Below, piece by piece: positions 18,560 to 27,448 of a stretch of 64,000 bases of DNA. A program made the translations under genes and the position numbers. The notes beneath the pieces are model-generated. The model ran no database searches, was not told where the DNA came from, and saw only the letters and a program-made list of their open reading frames with translations. Origin of the DNA: Chryseobacterium sp. S0630 (lineage in GTDB: Bacteria > Bacteroidota > Bacteroidia > Flavobacteriales > Weeksellaceae). Each line of letters starts with the position of its first letter. Position 1 is the stretch's first letter. The DNA is taken from NCBI RefSeq assembly GCF_024158915.1, contig NZ_JAMZGF010000004.1, positions 1 through 64,000 on the forward strand, read 5' to 3'.

Positions 18560-18763
18560 TTAGTTTTCTTCAGTAGTAGCTACTTCTTTTTCCAATACTA
18601 CTTTACCTCTGTAGTAAAGTTTTCCTTCATGCCAGTGAGCTCTGTGGTATAGGTGAAGCTCTCCTGTTGTTGCATCTTTAGCTAATTGAGGAACTACAGC
18701 TTTGTAGTGAGTTCTTCTCTTATCTCTTCTTGTGGACGACTGTCTTCTCTTTGGATGTGCCAT
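18560..18763 (-). CDS. rpmF: 50S ribosomal protein L32
   Basis: A 67-residue ribosomal protein with the L32 N-terminus [17 protein letters not shown] followed by the [15 protein letters not shown] segment. It lacks the CxxC...CxxC zinc site of some L32 forms, so it is a zinc-independent version. It lies 67 nt downstream of the DUF177 gene, the conserved partner of rpmF across bacteria, and is the last gene before a strong terminator. Confidence 0.95.
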   Translation of the reverse strand: MAHPKRRQSSTRRDKRRTHYKAVVPQLAKDATTGELHLYHRAHWHEGKLYYRGKVVLEKEVATTEEN

Positions 18764-18830
18764 TTTCTAATAACTTTTTTAATTGATGAGCGATGAGATT
18801 CATCATCTCATCATATTTAAATTATTCTAT

Positions 18831-19361
18831 TTAATTATTGTCTTTTAATTTTCTTAAAGCATCCCATCTAGGGTCACTTTCATGTTCTTCTTCTTCAGTT
18901 ACCTCAATATCTTTAGGACTGAACTGGTCAAGAATTTTAAGATCGTCATCACTTACATTCGGTGAAATCTTTTTCATCGGGATGGAAAGCATTACATTTT
19001 CATAAATCAAATGTGCTACATTGAAAGCATGCTCTGCAGTAGGAATGGTAATGACATCTTCGTTGCTGTCATCATATTCTTCCCCGAAATTCACCAAAAT
19101 TTTGATTTCATTCTCAATAGGATAGTCGAAATCTTCATTTGTGATGTCACAAACCAACTCAACCAATCCATTAATTTTAATCTCAAATTCTAAAAAAGTA
19201 GTGTGTTTATCAAGTGATACATTCACTTCTATTCTAGGATTTGTAAATTCCTGCTCAGTGTCAAATAATTGAAAGAACGTTTTATCTATCTCAAACTTGA
19301 ACTCGTGTCTTCCGTTTTTAAGTCCGGAAAAGCTTACGTCATAGTTTCTTAACTTGTCCAT
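18831..19361 (-). CDS. DUF177 (YceD-like) protein
   Basis: A 176-residue protein of the YceD/DUF177 family, which is encoded next to rpmF in most bacteria and is linked to large ribosomal subunit or rRNA processing functions. The start at 19361 (MDKLRNYDVSFSGLKNG) is preferred to an upstream ATG at 19376, which overlaps the promoter. The two family segments visible are VELVCDITNEDFDYPIE and SDPRWDALRKLKDN near the C-terminus. The C-terminal acidic stretch (VTEEEEHESDPRWD) is typical. The exact molecular job of this family remains only partly known. Confidence 0.9.
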   Translation of the reverse strand: MDKLRNYDVSFSGLKNGRHEFKFEIDKTFFQLFDTEQEFTNPRIEVNVSLDKHTTFLEFEIKINGLVELVCDITNEDFDYPIENEIKILVNFGEEYDDSNEDVITIPTAEHAFNVAHLIYENVMLSIPMKKISPNVSDDDLKILDQFSPKDIEVTEEEEHESDPRWDALRKLKDNN

Positions 19362-19373
19362 AAAATGAGTGTG

Positions 19374-19403
19374 CAAAAATATGCATTTTTTTTATAATAA
19401 CAA
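19374..19403 (-). promoter_or_regulatory. Bacteroidota-type promoter of DUF177-rpmF
   Basis: Minus strand: TTTG with TTG at 19403-19401, a 19-nt spacer, then TATTTTTG at 19381-19374, twelve nt before the ATG. Confidence 0.78.
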
Positions 19404-19445
19404 ATAAAATCTGAAACAAATTAATTTAAAATTTGTTTTAAAGAT

Positions 19446-20537
19446 TTATGCTTCAGTTTCCTCCGGTAGATCTTCATCTATTCCATTGTCTACAGCCAAT
19501 TTTCTAGGCTGAAGGCGGTCATTCATCAGTTCGCGGTATTCACTTCTGTTCTTGAAAACCTGGATCGCTGTGAAGATCGCTTCTGTAAAACTCTGCTCAT
19601 CGGCCACATTTTTTCCTGCAATATCGTAAGCAACTCCATGGTCAGGAGATGTTCTGATAAAAGGAAGTCCGGCTGTATAATTTACTCCTTCCTCATAAGC
19701 TAATGTTTTGAAAGGAGCCAGTCCTTGGTCGTGATACATTGCTAAAACAGCATCGAAATTTTTGTATTTACTCGGCTGGAAAAAGCTGTCTGCAGGGAAA
19801 GGTCCGAATGCCAGTATTCCGTTGTCAGAAAGTTCTTTAATAGCCGGGCTGATGATTTCAATTTCTTCGTTTCCGATAACGCCTCCGTCTCCTGCATGGG
19901 GATTTAGTCCCAATACAGCAATTTTAGGCTTTTGAATACAGAAATCTTCTATAAGCGTCTGATTTAATACTCTGATCTGTTTCTTTATTTTTTCCTTGGA
20001 AATATTTTCAGCTACCTGTGCAATAGGAATATGATGCGTGGAAACAGCTACTTTAAGATCTTCAGTAACAAGGAACATTAATCCTTTTTTGTTGAATTTC
20101 TCTTCAAAATATCCTGTATGTCCGGCATGTTTGAATCCCATTTTTACCATTTCATCCTTGTTGATCGGAGCGGTTACCAATACATCAATATCTCCTTTCA
20201 TCAAAGCTTCAGTAGCCGCTTCTAGAGAATCAATCGCCATTTTCGTGGATTCTTCAGTAGGAACTCCCAATTCTACATTCACGTTTTCTTTGGTAAGGTT
20301 AACCATATTAAGTTTCCCTGCCTGTGCCTGTGAAGGCTCGTTAACGTAGTTGAAATTAAGATTCAGCTTAAAAATGTTTTTCTGATAAGTGAATAATTTT
20401 CCCGAACCAAAAATTACAGGCGTGAAAAAATCTGTAATAGTTTTGTCTTTCAGAGACTTCATAATGATCTCCGGACCGATGCCGTTGAAATCACCGATTG
20501 AAATTCCTACTCGTACTTTATGGTTTTTTGGGCTCAT
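19446..20537 (-). CDS. pdxA: 4-hydroxythreonine-4-phosphate dehydrogenase
   Basis: A 363-residue enzyme of the PdxA family. It oxidises 4-phosphohydroxy-L-threonine with NAD in the DXP-dependent pyridoxal phosphate pathway. VGISIGDFNGIGPEIIMKSL is the family N-terminus, TAPINKDEM and GHTGYFEEKF follow, and LGLNPHAGDGGVIGNEE holds a metal-binding His. MYHDQGLAPFKTLAYEEGVN is the C-terminal active-site region. The acidic tail (DEDLPEETEA) is somewhat longer than in enterobacterial PdxA. It runs divergently from ribE with 48 nt between starts. Confidence 0.96.
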   Translation of the reverse strand: MSPKNHKVRVGISIGDFNGIGPEIIMKSLKDKTITDFFTPVIFGSGKLFTYQKNIFKLNLNFNYVNEPSQAQAGKLNMVNLTKENVNVELGVPTEESTKMAIDSLEAATEALMKGDIDVLVTAPINKDEMVKMGFKHAGHTGYFEEKFNKKGLMFLVTEDLKVAVSTHHIPIAQVAENISKEKIKKQIRVLNQTLIEDFCIQKPKIAVLGLNPHAGDGGVIGNEEIEIISPAIKELSDNGILAFGPFPADSFFQPSKYKNFDAVLAMYHDQGLAPFKTLAYEEGVNYTAGLPFIRTSPDHGVAYDIAGKNVADEQSFTEAIFTAIQVFKNRSEYRELMNDRLQPRKLAVDNGIDEDLPEETEA

Positions 20538-20585
20538 TTTGATTATCTTTGAAGATTATAATTTACAAATTTAGCAAAAAATAAT

Positions 20586-21170
20586 ATGTTCACAGGAATT
20601 ATTGAAGCAGTTGGTGTTATTGAGAAGATTGAAGAAAAAGGAAGCAATATAGATTTTACCCTGACTTGCCCTTTTACAAACGAACTGAAAATTGATCAGA
20701 GCCTTGCCCACAACGGCTGTTGCCTTACAGTTGTTGAGATAAAAGACAATCATTATGTGGTTACAGCGATTAACGAAACACTGGAAAAAACCAACCTTGG
20801 AAAATGGGAATTGGGAACTGTTGTAAATCTTGAGCGTTGCATGAAGATGGATGGAAGGCTGGATGGCCACATTGTTCAGGGACATGTTGATAAAACCGGT
20901 GAAGTTGTCAATATTGAAAATAAAGACGGAAGTTATTTTATTACTATGAAGTATGATAATGACGGAACTTTTGTAACGGTGCCTCAGGGTTCAATTACAG
21001 TAAACGGAATCAGTCTTACTGTTGCTAAGAGCGAAGATGCTCAGTTTTCTGTAGCTATTATTCCTTACACCTGGGAATTCACGAATATGAAACATTTGAA
21101 AATTGGTGATAAAGTAAACCTGGAATTTGATATCATTGGTAAGTATATTGCTAGGTTAATTAAAAAGTAG
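20586..21170 (+). CDS. ribE: Riboflavin synthase alpha subunit
   Basis: A 194-residue protein with two similar lumazine-binding halves. MFTGIIEAVGVI opens the first and GHIVQGHVDKTG the second. HNGCCLTV is the first-half active-site segment, with GSITVNGISLTV its counterpart. It dismutates 6,7-dimethyl-8-ribityllumazine to riboflavin. A TATCTTTG -7-like box lies at 20544-20551. It starts a three-gene run with the histidine kinase and a trmN6-like gene; the kinase begins 1 nt after the ribE stop. Confidence 0.96.
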   Translation: MFTGIIEAVGVIEKIEEKGSNIDFTLTCPFTNELKIDQSLAHNGCCLTVVEIKDNHYVVTAINETLEKTNLGKWELGTVVNLERCMKMDGRLDGHIVQGHVDKTGEVVNIENKDGSYFITMKYDNDGTFVTVPQGSITVNGISLTVAKSEDAQFSVAIIPYTWEFTNMKHLKIGDKVNLEFDIIGKYIARLIKK

Positions 21171-21171
21171 A

Positions 21172-22626
21172 ATGTCAATAAATAAGTATAAAGGATATAG
21201 CTTAAGAAACCGGGTATTTTTCGGTTTCTTGCTGGTATGTTTTTTAAGTGTCGTTGCTACATCACTTGTTCCTTACTTTGTATTGAGAAATCATTCTTTA
21301 CAGCAGAGTAATATCGATATGCAGGATAAAACCAATGCTGTCATGCGATATCTGGATTATGCAGTAAGCCAGACTCTTATAGAAACAAAAGATCTTCCGG
21401 AAGTTTTAGGGAATAAAATCTTTGAAATAGCGGATATCAACCAGCATGACATTTTTATTTATGATCTGAAAGGAAACTATTTGCTTTCCAATAAAGACGA
21501 AGGATTAGTTGAGCAGAAAACAATTCCTATAGAAATCATCAATAAGATTCTGTCTACTGACGCAAGAGTAGACATGGTGAATTATGATGCTGCTAAGGAT
21601 GCTAAGCTTACTTCTTCCTATCTTTTATTGAAAAACAATGAACTTGAACCTATCGGAATTGTTTATATCCCTTTATACCACAATGAATCTGCTTATCTGG
21701 AGGTTCTGCATCAGTACGTAAAGTATATTCTTTTAGTCGATATATTCCTTATCCTTTTTAGTATATGGATCAGCTGGGTTACTTCTAATAGCCTGGCGAA
21801 AACCATTACGAAATTCTCTGATATGATTACCCGTATTACTTTGTTTGAAAATGAAATGCGTCCTATCAGATATTATAAGAATGATGAGCTTAATGCTCTG
21901 GCCAGAGCCTATAACAGGATGATTTTACAGATTCAGGATCAGAAAGAAAGACTTAGATTCAAAGCATCTGAAGAAGCGTGGAGAGAAATGGCCAAGCAAG
22001 TGGCTCATGAGGTGAAAAATCCATTGACTCCAATGAAGCTGACCATTCAGAATTTTGAAAGAAAATTTGATCCTGAAGATCCGAATATCAGAGAAAGAGT
22101 GAAGCAAATGAGTAAAACTATTGTTGATCAGATTGATCTGATTGCTACAGTAGCCTCAGCATTCTCAGAATTTGCCAAACTTCCTGAAAAAAATAATGAA
22201 GTGATCAATCTGAATACGGAAGTTGAAGATATTCTCCGTGTATTCAATGATGACAGTATTTTCATGCACGCCAACAAGACGAATATAATGATCAATATGG
22301 ATAGAATTTATCTTTCCAGAATCATTACAAACCTTGTGACTAATGCAAAGCAGGCAGAAAGTGATCAGAGAAAACTCATTATCAATGTGGATGTGGAACA
22401 GCATCAGAGAAGAGTGATTATCTCTGTTCAGGATAACGGAGTCGGGATTCCTGAAAACATGTATGAAAGAATCTTTGAACCGAATTTCACCTCTAAAAGT
22501 AGTGGAATGGGACTAGGTTTATCCATGGTAAGAAAAATGATCGAGGATTATAAAGGTGAGATCTCTGTGAAATCAGAAGTAGGGAAGGGATCTACATTCA
22601 TTATTACACTGCCTACCAATTTATAG
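21172..22626 (+). CDS. Membrane-bound sensor histidine kinase
   Basis: A 484-residue kinase. A first membrane helix lies around residues 15-38 (FFGFLLVCFLSVVATSLVPY), a sensor region at about 40-180, a second helix near 186-204, and then a HAMP-like linker. The phospho-accepting His is H279 in AKQVAHEVKNPLTPMKL, the NtrY/NtrB-like H-box variant. N- and G-boxes follow (DNGVGIPENMYERIFEPNF, GMGLGLSMVRKM). No response regulator is adjacent. It is tightly linked to ribE upstream and its TAG stop overlaps the GTG start downstream, so the three genes are probably one operon. The signal is unknown. Confidence 0.92.
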   Translation: MSINKYKGYSLRNRVFFGFLLVCFLSVVATSLVPYFVLRNHSLQQSNIDMQDKTNAVMRYLDYAVSQTLIETKDLPEVLGNKIFEIADINQHDIFIYDLKGNYLLSNKDEGLVEQKTIPIEIINKILSTDARVDMVNYDAAKDAKLTSSYLLLKNNELEPIGIVYIPLYHNESAYLEVLHQYVKYILLVDIFLILFSIWISWVTSNSLAKTITKFSDMITRITLFENEMRPIRYYKNDELNALARAYNRMILQIQDQKERLRFKASEEAWREMAKQVAHEVKNPLTPMKLTIQNFERKFDPEDPNIRERVKQMSKTIVDQIDLIATVASAFSEFAKLPEKNNEVINLNTEVEDILRVFNDDSIFMHANKTNIMINMDRIYLSRIITNLVTNAKQAESDQRKLIINVDVEQHQRRVIISVQDNGVGIPENMYERIFEPNFTSKSSGMGLGLSMVRKMIEDYKGEISVKSEVGKGSTFIITLPTNL

Positions 22627-23318
22627 TGAAGTCTTTTACATTTAAACAATTTCAAATTCAGCAGTCTAAAGACGTCTTTCGTGTAGGAACAGATGGTGTT
22701 CTGCTTGGTGCTTTGGCGGATGTTGAACATGCTTCCAGTGTTTTGGAAGTCGGGACAGGCACGGGATTAATTTCTCTTATGCTGGCACAAAGAAATCCAC
22801 AGGCGACCTTTTTAGGGCTGGATATTAATGAGGATGCTGCAAAGCTTACCCAACTCAATTTTGAACATTCTCCTTTTCATACAAGGTTGGAAAATAAGTT
22901 TCAAGATTTTAAAACTTTTGAAACGGAAGAACGTTTTGATCTTATTGTATCCAATCCTCCTTACTTCGAAGAATCTGGATCTGAGAAAGATAAGATTGCG
23001 CGTCAGACCGTAGAATTGAACTTCAGGCAGTTAATCAGCAAGGCGGTAGAATTATTGTCCGAAAACGGAATATTTTCTGTGATCATACCTGTGGAAGCAG
23101 GAGATGTTTTTATTTCCATCGGTAAAGAAAATAGTCTGTATCTGAACAGAAAAGTGAATATCAAAGGAATTGAAAATTCAAAGGCAAAAAGATTGATTCT
23201 GGAGTTTTCGTTACAGGAAAAAGAAATCAACGAATCTGATTTTATTATAGAAAAAAGTCCGAGACAGTACTCGGACCAATATCTTGAACTCACCAAAGAG
23301 TTTCATGTTTTTAAGTAA
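22626..23318 (+). CDS. trmN6: tRNA1(Val) (adenine(37)-N6)-methyltransferase-like
   Basis: A 230-residue SAM-dependent methyltransferase of the YfiC/TrmN6 group. The start is GTG at 22626, overlapping the kinase stop by one base, and gives KSFTFKQFQIQQSKDVFRVG, as in this family. LEVGTGTGLISLMLAQ is the SAM loop, and FDLIVSNPPYFE carries the NPPY motif of adenine-N6 methyltransferases. It probably modifies A37 of tRNA-Val; that specificity is inferred from the family. Confidence 0.88.
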   Translation: MKSFTFKQFQIQQSKDVFRVGTDGVLLGALADVEHASSVLEVGTGTGLISLMLAQRNPQATFLGLDINEDAAKLTQLNFEHSPFHTRLENKFQDFKTFETEERFDLIVSNPPYFEESGSEKDKIARQTVELNFRQLISKAVELLSENGIFSVIIPVEAGDVFISIGKENSLYLNRKVNIKGIENSKAKRLILEFSLQEKEINESDFIIEKSPRQYSDQYLELTKEFHVFK

Positions 23319-23377
23319 AGAAGTTAGAAATTAGATTTTAGAAGTTGGTTATTTCTGACCTTCTTATTTTTTTATTC

Positions 23378-24088
23378 TTATTCAAATAATTCTGAAGTAT
23401 CCAACACAGAAACTTTTCCGTCCTCACATCTGATGGCTTCACCAGGGAAGTTTTGAATCATGTGATAATCGTGTGTTGCCATTACTACTGCAGCGCCATT
23501 TTCAAGGGCAACCTGCTTTAATAATGTCATAATTTCATTGGAAGTCTCAGGGTCAAGGTTTCCTGTAGGCTCATCCGCTAAGATAAGATCCGGGTGGTTA
23601 AGAAGGGCTCTTGCGATAGCAATACGCTGCTGTTCTCCTCCGGAAAGTTCGTGAGGCATTTTATGCTTCTTGCTTTTCATGTTCACGCTTCCTAAAACCT
23701 CATTGATACGGTCTTCTATTTTTACTTTATCATTCCATCCTGTTGCTTCAAGAACGAATTTCAGATTCTTTTCAACCGTTCTGTCAGAAAGTAACTGGAA
23801 ATCCTGGAATACGATACCTAGTTTTCTTCTTAAGTTAGGGATGTCAGACGGCTTTAGTTTTGCCAGATCAAATCCTACAACAGCTCCATGTCCTGATGCT
23901 AATGGAATGTGTCCGTAAAGCGTTTTCAGTAGGGAACTTTTCCCGGAACCTGTTTTTCCGATAAGGTAGCAGAATCTACCTTTCTTTATATTAAGATTTA
24001 CATCAGAAAGTACAGTAAAGTTTTTTTGCGCAATCTTTGCGTTTTGTAAACTTATAATATTGTCTCCGGCGATATTTGTATGTGGCAT
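23378..24088 (-). CDS. ftsE: FtsE-like ABC transporter ATP-binding protein
   Basis: A 236-residue ATPase with Walker [13 protein letters not shown], signature [19 protein letters not shown] and Walker [18 protein letters not shown], all in FtsE style. FtsE works with the membrane protein FtsX to regulate peptidoglycan hydrolysis at division. No ftsX lies next to it in this window. It could instead belong to another cell-division-type ABC pair, but the lack of an adjacent permease favours FtsE in this lineage. It is convergent with the trmN6-like gene. Confidence 0.82.
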   Translation of the reverse strand: MPHTNIAGDNIISLQNAKIAQKNFTVLSDVNLNIKKGRFCYLIGKTGSGKSSLLKTLYGHIPLASGHGAVVGFDLAKLKPSDIPNLRRKLGIVFQDFQLLSDRTVEKNLKFVLEATGWNDKVKIEDRINEVLGSVNMKSKKHKMPHELSGGEQQRIAIARALLNHPDLILADEPTGNLDPETSNEIMTLLKQVALENGAAVVMATHDYHMIQNFPGEAIRCEDGKVSVLDTSELFE

Positions 24089-24189
24089 AATTTAATTTTA
24101 AAGGCTATTTCTTATAAAAATATTTCAACTTCTAAAAATAGAAAAAAGATGTTGATGTAGCCTAAATTTTAGTAAATTTTAACAACAAA

Positions 24190-24222
24190 AAATGCCTGAA
24201 AAGGAACTTCTCAAGCATGTTT
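24190..24222 (-). terminator. Terminator after rpmH
   Basis: Minus strand: TGCTTGAGAAG / CTTTTCAGGCA with two G-U pairs and a 3-nt loop, followed by TTTTTTG. Confidence 0.75.
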
Positions 24223-24241
24223 TGTATATGATAATTAGAAA

Positions 24242-24400
24242 TTATCTCTTAGCGCGTGCAGCACTTACAGTTAATCTCTTTCTGCCTTTAGCTCTTCTCG
24301 CAGCCAAAACTCTTCTTCCATTTGGCGTAGACATTCTTTCTCTGAAACCGTGTTTGTTTCTTCTCTTTCTTTCTGATGGCTGGAATGTTCTTTTACTCAT
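24242..24400 (-). CDS. rpmH: 50S ribosomal protein L34
   Basis: This is a 52-residue ORF, below the usual size cutoff. The minus strand from 24400 encodes [20 protein letters not shown], then [20 protein letters not shown] and a [12 protein letters not shown] end, which is the L34 family sequence. The start ATG at 24400 follows a perfect promoter at 24445-24474, and a terminator follows the stop. L34 lies in the 50S subunit near the exit tunnel. In many bacteria rpmH neighbours rnpA; no rnpA is seen here. Confidence 0.97.
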   Translation of the reverse strand: MSKRTFQPSERKRRNKHGFRERMSTPNGRRVLAARRAKGRKRLTVSAARAKR

Positions 24401-24444
24401 TACTATATGTTTAAATCGTAATTAATCTATTAATTTTCAGGTTG

Positions 24445-24474
24445 CAAAGATATATAAAAAAATATAAGTTACAA
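24445..24474 (-). promoter_or_regulatory. Bacteroidota-type promoter of rpmH
   Basis: Minus strand TTTG (TTG at 24474-24472), 19-nt spacer, TATCTTTG at 24452-24445. The leader to the ATG is about 40 nt. Confidence 0.85.
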
Positions 24475-24635
24475 ACTTTAATTATCTTTTTTTAAAATTA
24501 AATGTAATGTTTTTCAGTCAGGCATTTATAAACCCTCATGGGAAAACCATTTTCGTGTACAAAAATAATATTTAAATGATTTATATAAAAGCTCTATCTT
24601 TGAAAACTTTAATTTTAACGAAAAATAAACACCGG

Positions 24636-25640
24636 ATGTTTACACCAGCAGAACTTTTAGATATCAATACATTACTTACCCAGGATAGCAGAATAGTGAT
24701 CCTTACCCATTATAACCCGGATGGAGATGCTATTGGTTCAAGCTTGGGATTAAAACATTATCTGAAAGCAAAAGGAATTCATGCAGAGGTTATCGTACCT
24801 AATGATTTTCCGAAATTTCTGAAATGGATGCCGGAATCTAAAAAAGTTATTATTGCAGAATATAAAAGAAAACTGGCTTCTGATATGATTGCGGGAGCAG
24901 ATGTTATTTTCTGCCTGGATTTTAATTCTCCATCAAGAATAGGGTTATTGGGAGACTGGTTGGTAAAAGCTCCGGGAAAGAAAATTCTTATCGATCATCA
25001 CCAACAGCCGGAACAATTTGATTTTGTGTATTCTGATACGGTAATTCCTGCCACTTCACAGATGATTTATCATTTCATAGAAGCAATGAATGATGAGAAA
25101 CTGGTGAATCAGGATATGGCAGAATGTCTTTATACCGGAATTATGACGGATACAGGTGGTTTCCGTTTTCGTTCTACCAGTGCCACTACCCACAGGATTA
25201 TTGCTAATCTTATCGAACATGGTGCAGATCCTGCGATGATCACTTCCAATACATGGGATACCAACACGGTTTCCCGTCTGCATTTGCTTGCTTTGGTTCT
25301 TGGAAGAATAGAAGTAGTGAATGACGGCACAGTGGCGGTTCTAAGCCTTACCAGAAACGAACTTAAGGAATTGGGCTTCCAGAAAGGAGATACAGAAGGT
25401 TTTGTGAATTATGGTCTGAGTATTGCCGGAGTGAAAATGTCTGCATTCTTCATGGAAGATCTGTACGAAGATTTCGTTAAAATTTCTTTCAGAAGTAAAG
25501 ATGATGTGGACGTGAACCAATTCTCAAGAAAATATTTCAACGGTGGCGGGCACATTAATGCAGCCGGAGGGAAATCTTTAGATTCTTTAGCGGGAACTAT
25601 AGTCAACTTCAAAGAAAAAGTGAAAGAAGAAGGTTTATAA
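24636..25640 (+). CDS. DHH-family phosphoesterase (NrnA/Orn-like)
   Basis: This 334-residue DHH/DHHA1 phosphoesterase probably degrades nanoRNA or cyclic dinucleotide breakdown products (pAp, pApA, linear dinucleotides). HYNPDGDAIGSSLGLKHYL holds the metal-binding DxD, DHHQQPEQFDF is the DHH motif, TDTGGFRFRSTSA a family segment, and NGGGHINAAGG the DHHA1 GGGH motif. The ATG at 24636 (MFTPAELLDINTLL) is preferred to 24576; a TATCTTTG box at 24595-24602 would place transcription start between them. It converges with the patatin gene. Confidence 0.9.
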   Translation: MFTPAELLDINTLLTQDSRIVILTHYNPDGDAIGSSLGLKHYLKAKGIHAEVIVPNDFPKFLKWMPESKKVIIAEYKRKLASDMIAGADVIFCLDFNSPSRIGLLGDWLVKAPGKKILIDHHQQPEQFDFVYSDTVIPATSQMIYHFIEAMNDEKLVNQDMAECLYTGIMTDTGGFRFRSTSATTHRIIANLIEHGADPAMITSNTWDTNTVSRLHLLALVLGRIEVVNDGTVAVLSLTRNELKELGFQKGDTEGFVNYGLSIAGVKMSAFFMEDLYEDFVKISFRSKDDVDVNQFSRKYFNGGGHINAAGGKSLDSLAGTIVNFKEKVKEEGL

Positions 25641-25676
25641 GAACAAAAAACCTGTAAATTTTTCTGGTTAAAACTT

Positions 25677-26483
25677 CTAAATACTTTTACGAAACCCCTT
25701 TTCTTCAAGTTCCTGGCAGGTATAATCGTACACCTGCTGAAACATTTCATCCATATATCTTTTGTTGAAAAGACTGTATTTCGTCATTTTGGGCGGATCC
25801 AAAAAGATATTGCAGTATTTTGCTTTAGAATAGACCGACTTTGCAATCGCTAAATGGAGGATTCTGTCAAATTCTTTCATCAGACTCATTTTGTTTAATT
25901 CATCATAGCTGATGGAATTGACGTGAGAAGCAATCAGAAAATTACATTTATCCATGATGGGTTCAATAGGGAGATTATCCAGAACGCCACCATCCACATA
26001 AATTTTCTCGCCGATCCTTACCGGAGGAAGAATAAAAGGAACGCTTGAGGAAGCCAGTAATGGCCCAAAAAGCTCTCCTTCAGAAAAGAAATCTACAATG
26101 CCATGTGTCATTTCCGTGGCAGCCACATACATCGGAATTTCTAAAATACTGAAATTGTCTTCCGGGAAATAATCTTTGAATAGTTTTAAAATAAAATTGG
26201 AGCTGAAGATTCCGTTTTTGGATAATTTTAAAGATGATCTTGAGAAAAAAGAAGTTTGTCTTACAATTTCCATCATCTCGTCCGGTGTTTTTCCAAAAGA
26301 ATAAAAAGCACCAATGATAGAACCCGCACTGGTTCCAGAGATGATGTGTGGTTTCAGATTGTATTCTTCCAGAGCTTTCAGTACGGCAATATGAGCAATC
26401 CCACGCATTCCTCCGCCTGAAAGTGTAAGTCCGATAACCGGTGGTGCCGGTGGTTTCTTTTTTTTGAATGAAAATAAAGCCAT
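25677..26483 (-). CDS. Patatin-like phospholipase
   Basis: A 268-residue patatin/RssA-type esterase. GLTLSGGGMRGIAHI is the oxyanion loop, GTSAGSIIGAF holds the nucleophile Ser in G-x-S-x-G, and DGGVLDNLP carries the catalytic Asp. The basic start FSFKKKKPPAPP may be cytoplasmic or membrane-associated; no signal peptide is evident. The ATG at 26483 is preferred to a TTG at 26489. A TAATTTTG box (26487-26494, minus) ends only 3 nt before the ATG, so the mRNA may be leaderless. The lipid substrate is unknown. Confidence 0.88.
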   Translation of the reverse strand: MALFSFKKKKPPAPPVIGLTLSGGGMRGIAHIAVLKALEEYNLKPHIISGTSAGSIIGAFYSFGKTPDEMMEIVRQTSFFSRSSLKLSKNGIFSSNFILKLFKDYFPEDNFSILEIPMYVAATEMTHGIVDFFSEGELFGPLLASSSVPFILPPVRIGEKIYVDGGVLDNLPIEPIMDKCNFLIASHVNSISYDELNKMSLMKEFDRILHLAIAKSVYSKAKYCNIFLDPPKMTKYSLFNKRYMDEMFQQVYDYTCQELEEKGFRKSI

Positions 26484-26554
26484 TACCAAAATTATCCTCT
26501 ACTAATATACAGGATTTTTTGTTATGCACAGCTTAATTTGTCATGTTACCTGTT

Positions 26555-27337
26555 TTATAAAACCAGTTTTTTAGGAAGATTGTGAAGAAGTTCTGTGTTG
26601 ATGATTTCTGCGCAGATTCCTGGCTTTTCCCAGTGACCGTTGTGGCCGCAGTCCAGGATATAAGATTTGATATTCGTTCTGTCCGGAAGATGTTTGATCA
26701 TCATGTCGGTTTTTACAGCATTATCATGTTTACCCGCCAATACTAAGATTTTAGCTTCAAGGTTTTCCAGAACATGCTTTTTGTCGGTTCTTTCTACCAT
26801 ACCTTTCACACAGGCAAGAGCCCCTAAATTGTTGGTGGAAAGGGCTGTTTCAAGAGCTGTTTCAATTTTTCCTTCCAGAATGTCTCTTTCATTCGGATTG
26901 AATAAATTAGGTACTCCGGCTCTTGCATAATGGGCAAAAGCATCTTTTATGATTCTGTAGCTTTTGATACGCTGCTGTTTTTTCTCTTCATCATCCGGAA
27001 AATACGTAGAGAAAAATAAAGTAAGACTTTTTAAAGAATCAGGATACTTCTCTGCAAAAGCGAGAGAGGTATATCCTCCCATAGAATGTCCCAGAAGATG
27101 TACTTTTTCTAAATGCTGATCATCCAATACTTTTTTTACTTCTTCAGCCATCAGTTCCATGGTGTGAACTTCAGCCAGAATTTCAGATTGTCCATGGCCG
27201 GGAAGGTCAATTTTGAGCAGAGAAAAATCTTTGGAAAGATGATGTTCCATATCGCTCCAGATGGATAGGTTTTCCATAAATCCGTGAAGAAGTACTAAAG
27301 TTTCTTTTCCGTTTCCTTTTCTTTCAAAGTTCAGCAT
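26555..27337 (-). CDS. Alpha/beta hydrolase
   Basis: This 260-residue protein has LVLLHGFMENLSIWSDM for the oxyanion loop, HLLGHSMGGYTSLAFAEKY with the nucleophile Ser, and a late ILDCGHNGHWEKP segment with the catalytic His. No signal peptide is present, so it is probably cytoplasmic. It runs in the same direction as the orphan exbD upstream and the patatin gene downstream, but each may have its own promoter. The substrate (an ester or similar) cannot be told. Confidence 0.88.
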   Translation of the reverse strand: MLNFERKGNGKETLVLLHGFMENLSIWSDMEHHLSKDFSLLKIDLPGHGQSEILAEVHTMELMAEEVKKVLDDQHLEKVHLLGHSMGGYTSLAFAEKYPDSLKSLTLFFSTYFPDDEEKKQQRIKSYRIIKDAFAHYARAGVPNLFNPNERDILEGKIETALETALSTNNLGALACVKGMVERTDKKHVLENLEAKILVLAGKHDNAVKTDMMIKHLPDRTNIKSYILDCGHNGHWEKPGICAEIINTELLHNLPKKLVL

Positions 27338-27420
27338 GATTCCAAAATTTAGAAGGTTAAAAAATAATACAGCAGCTTACATGCTGCGGATCCGTTTCTC
27401 CTTTCAAATTTAGTTAAAAA

Positions 27421-27445
27421 AAGAGCATTTAAAAAATGCCCTTCT
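27421..27445 (-). terminator. Possible terminator after the orphan exbD gene
   Basis: Minus strand GCATTT / AAATGC with flanking GA-CT pairing, followed by a CTTTTTTT run. A weaker stem than others here. Confidence 0.5.
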
Positions 27446-27448
27446 CTT

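Noticed and set aside
24192..24425. 77-codon plus-strand frame over the rpmH region
   Set aside because: The minus strand carries the clear L34 gene with its own promoter and terminator; the plus frame is its shadow.
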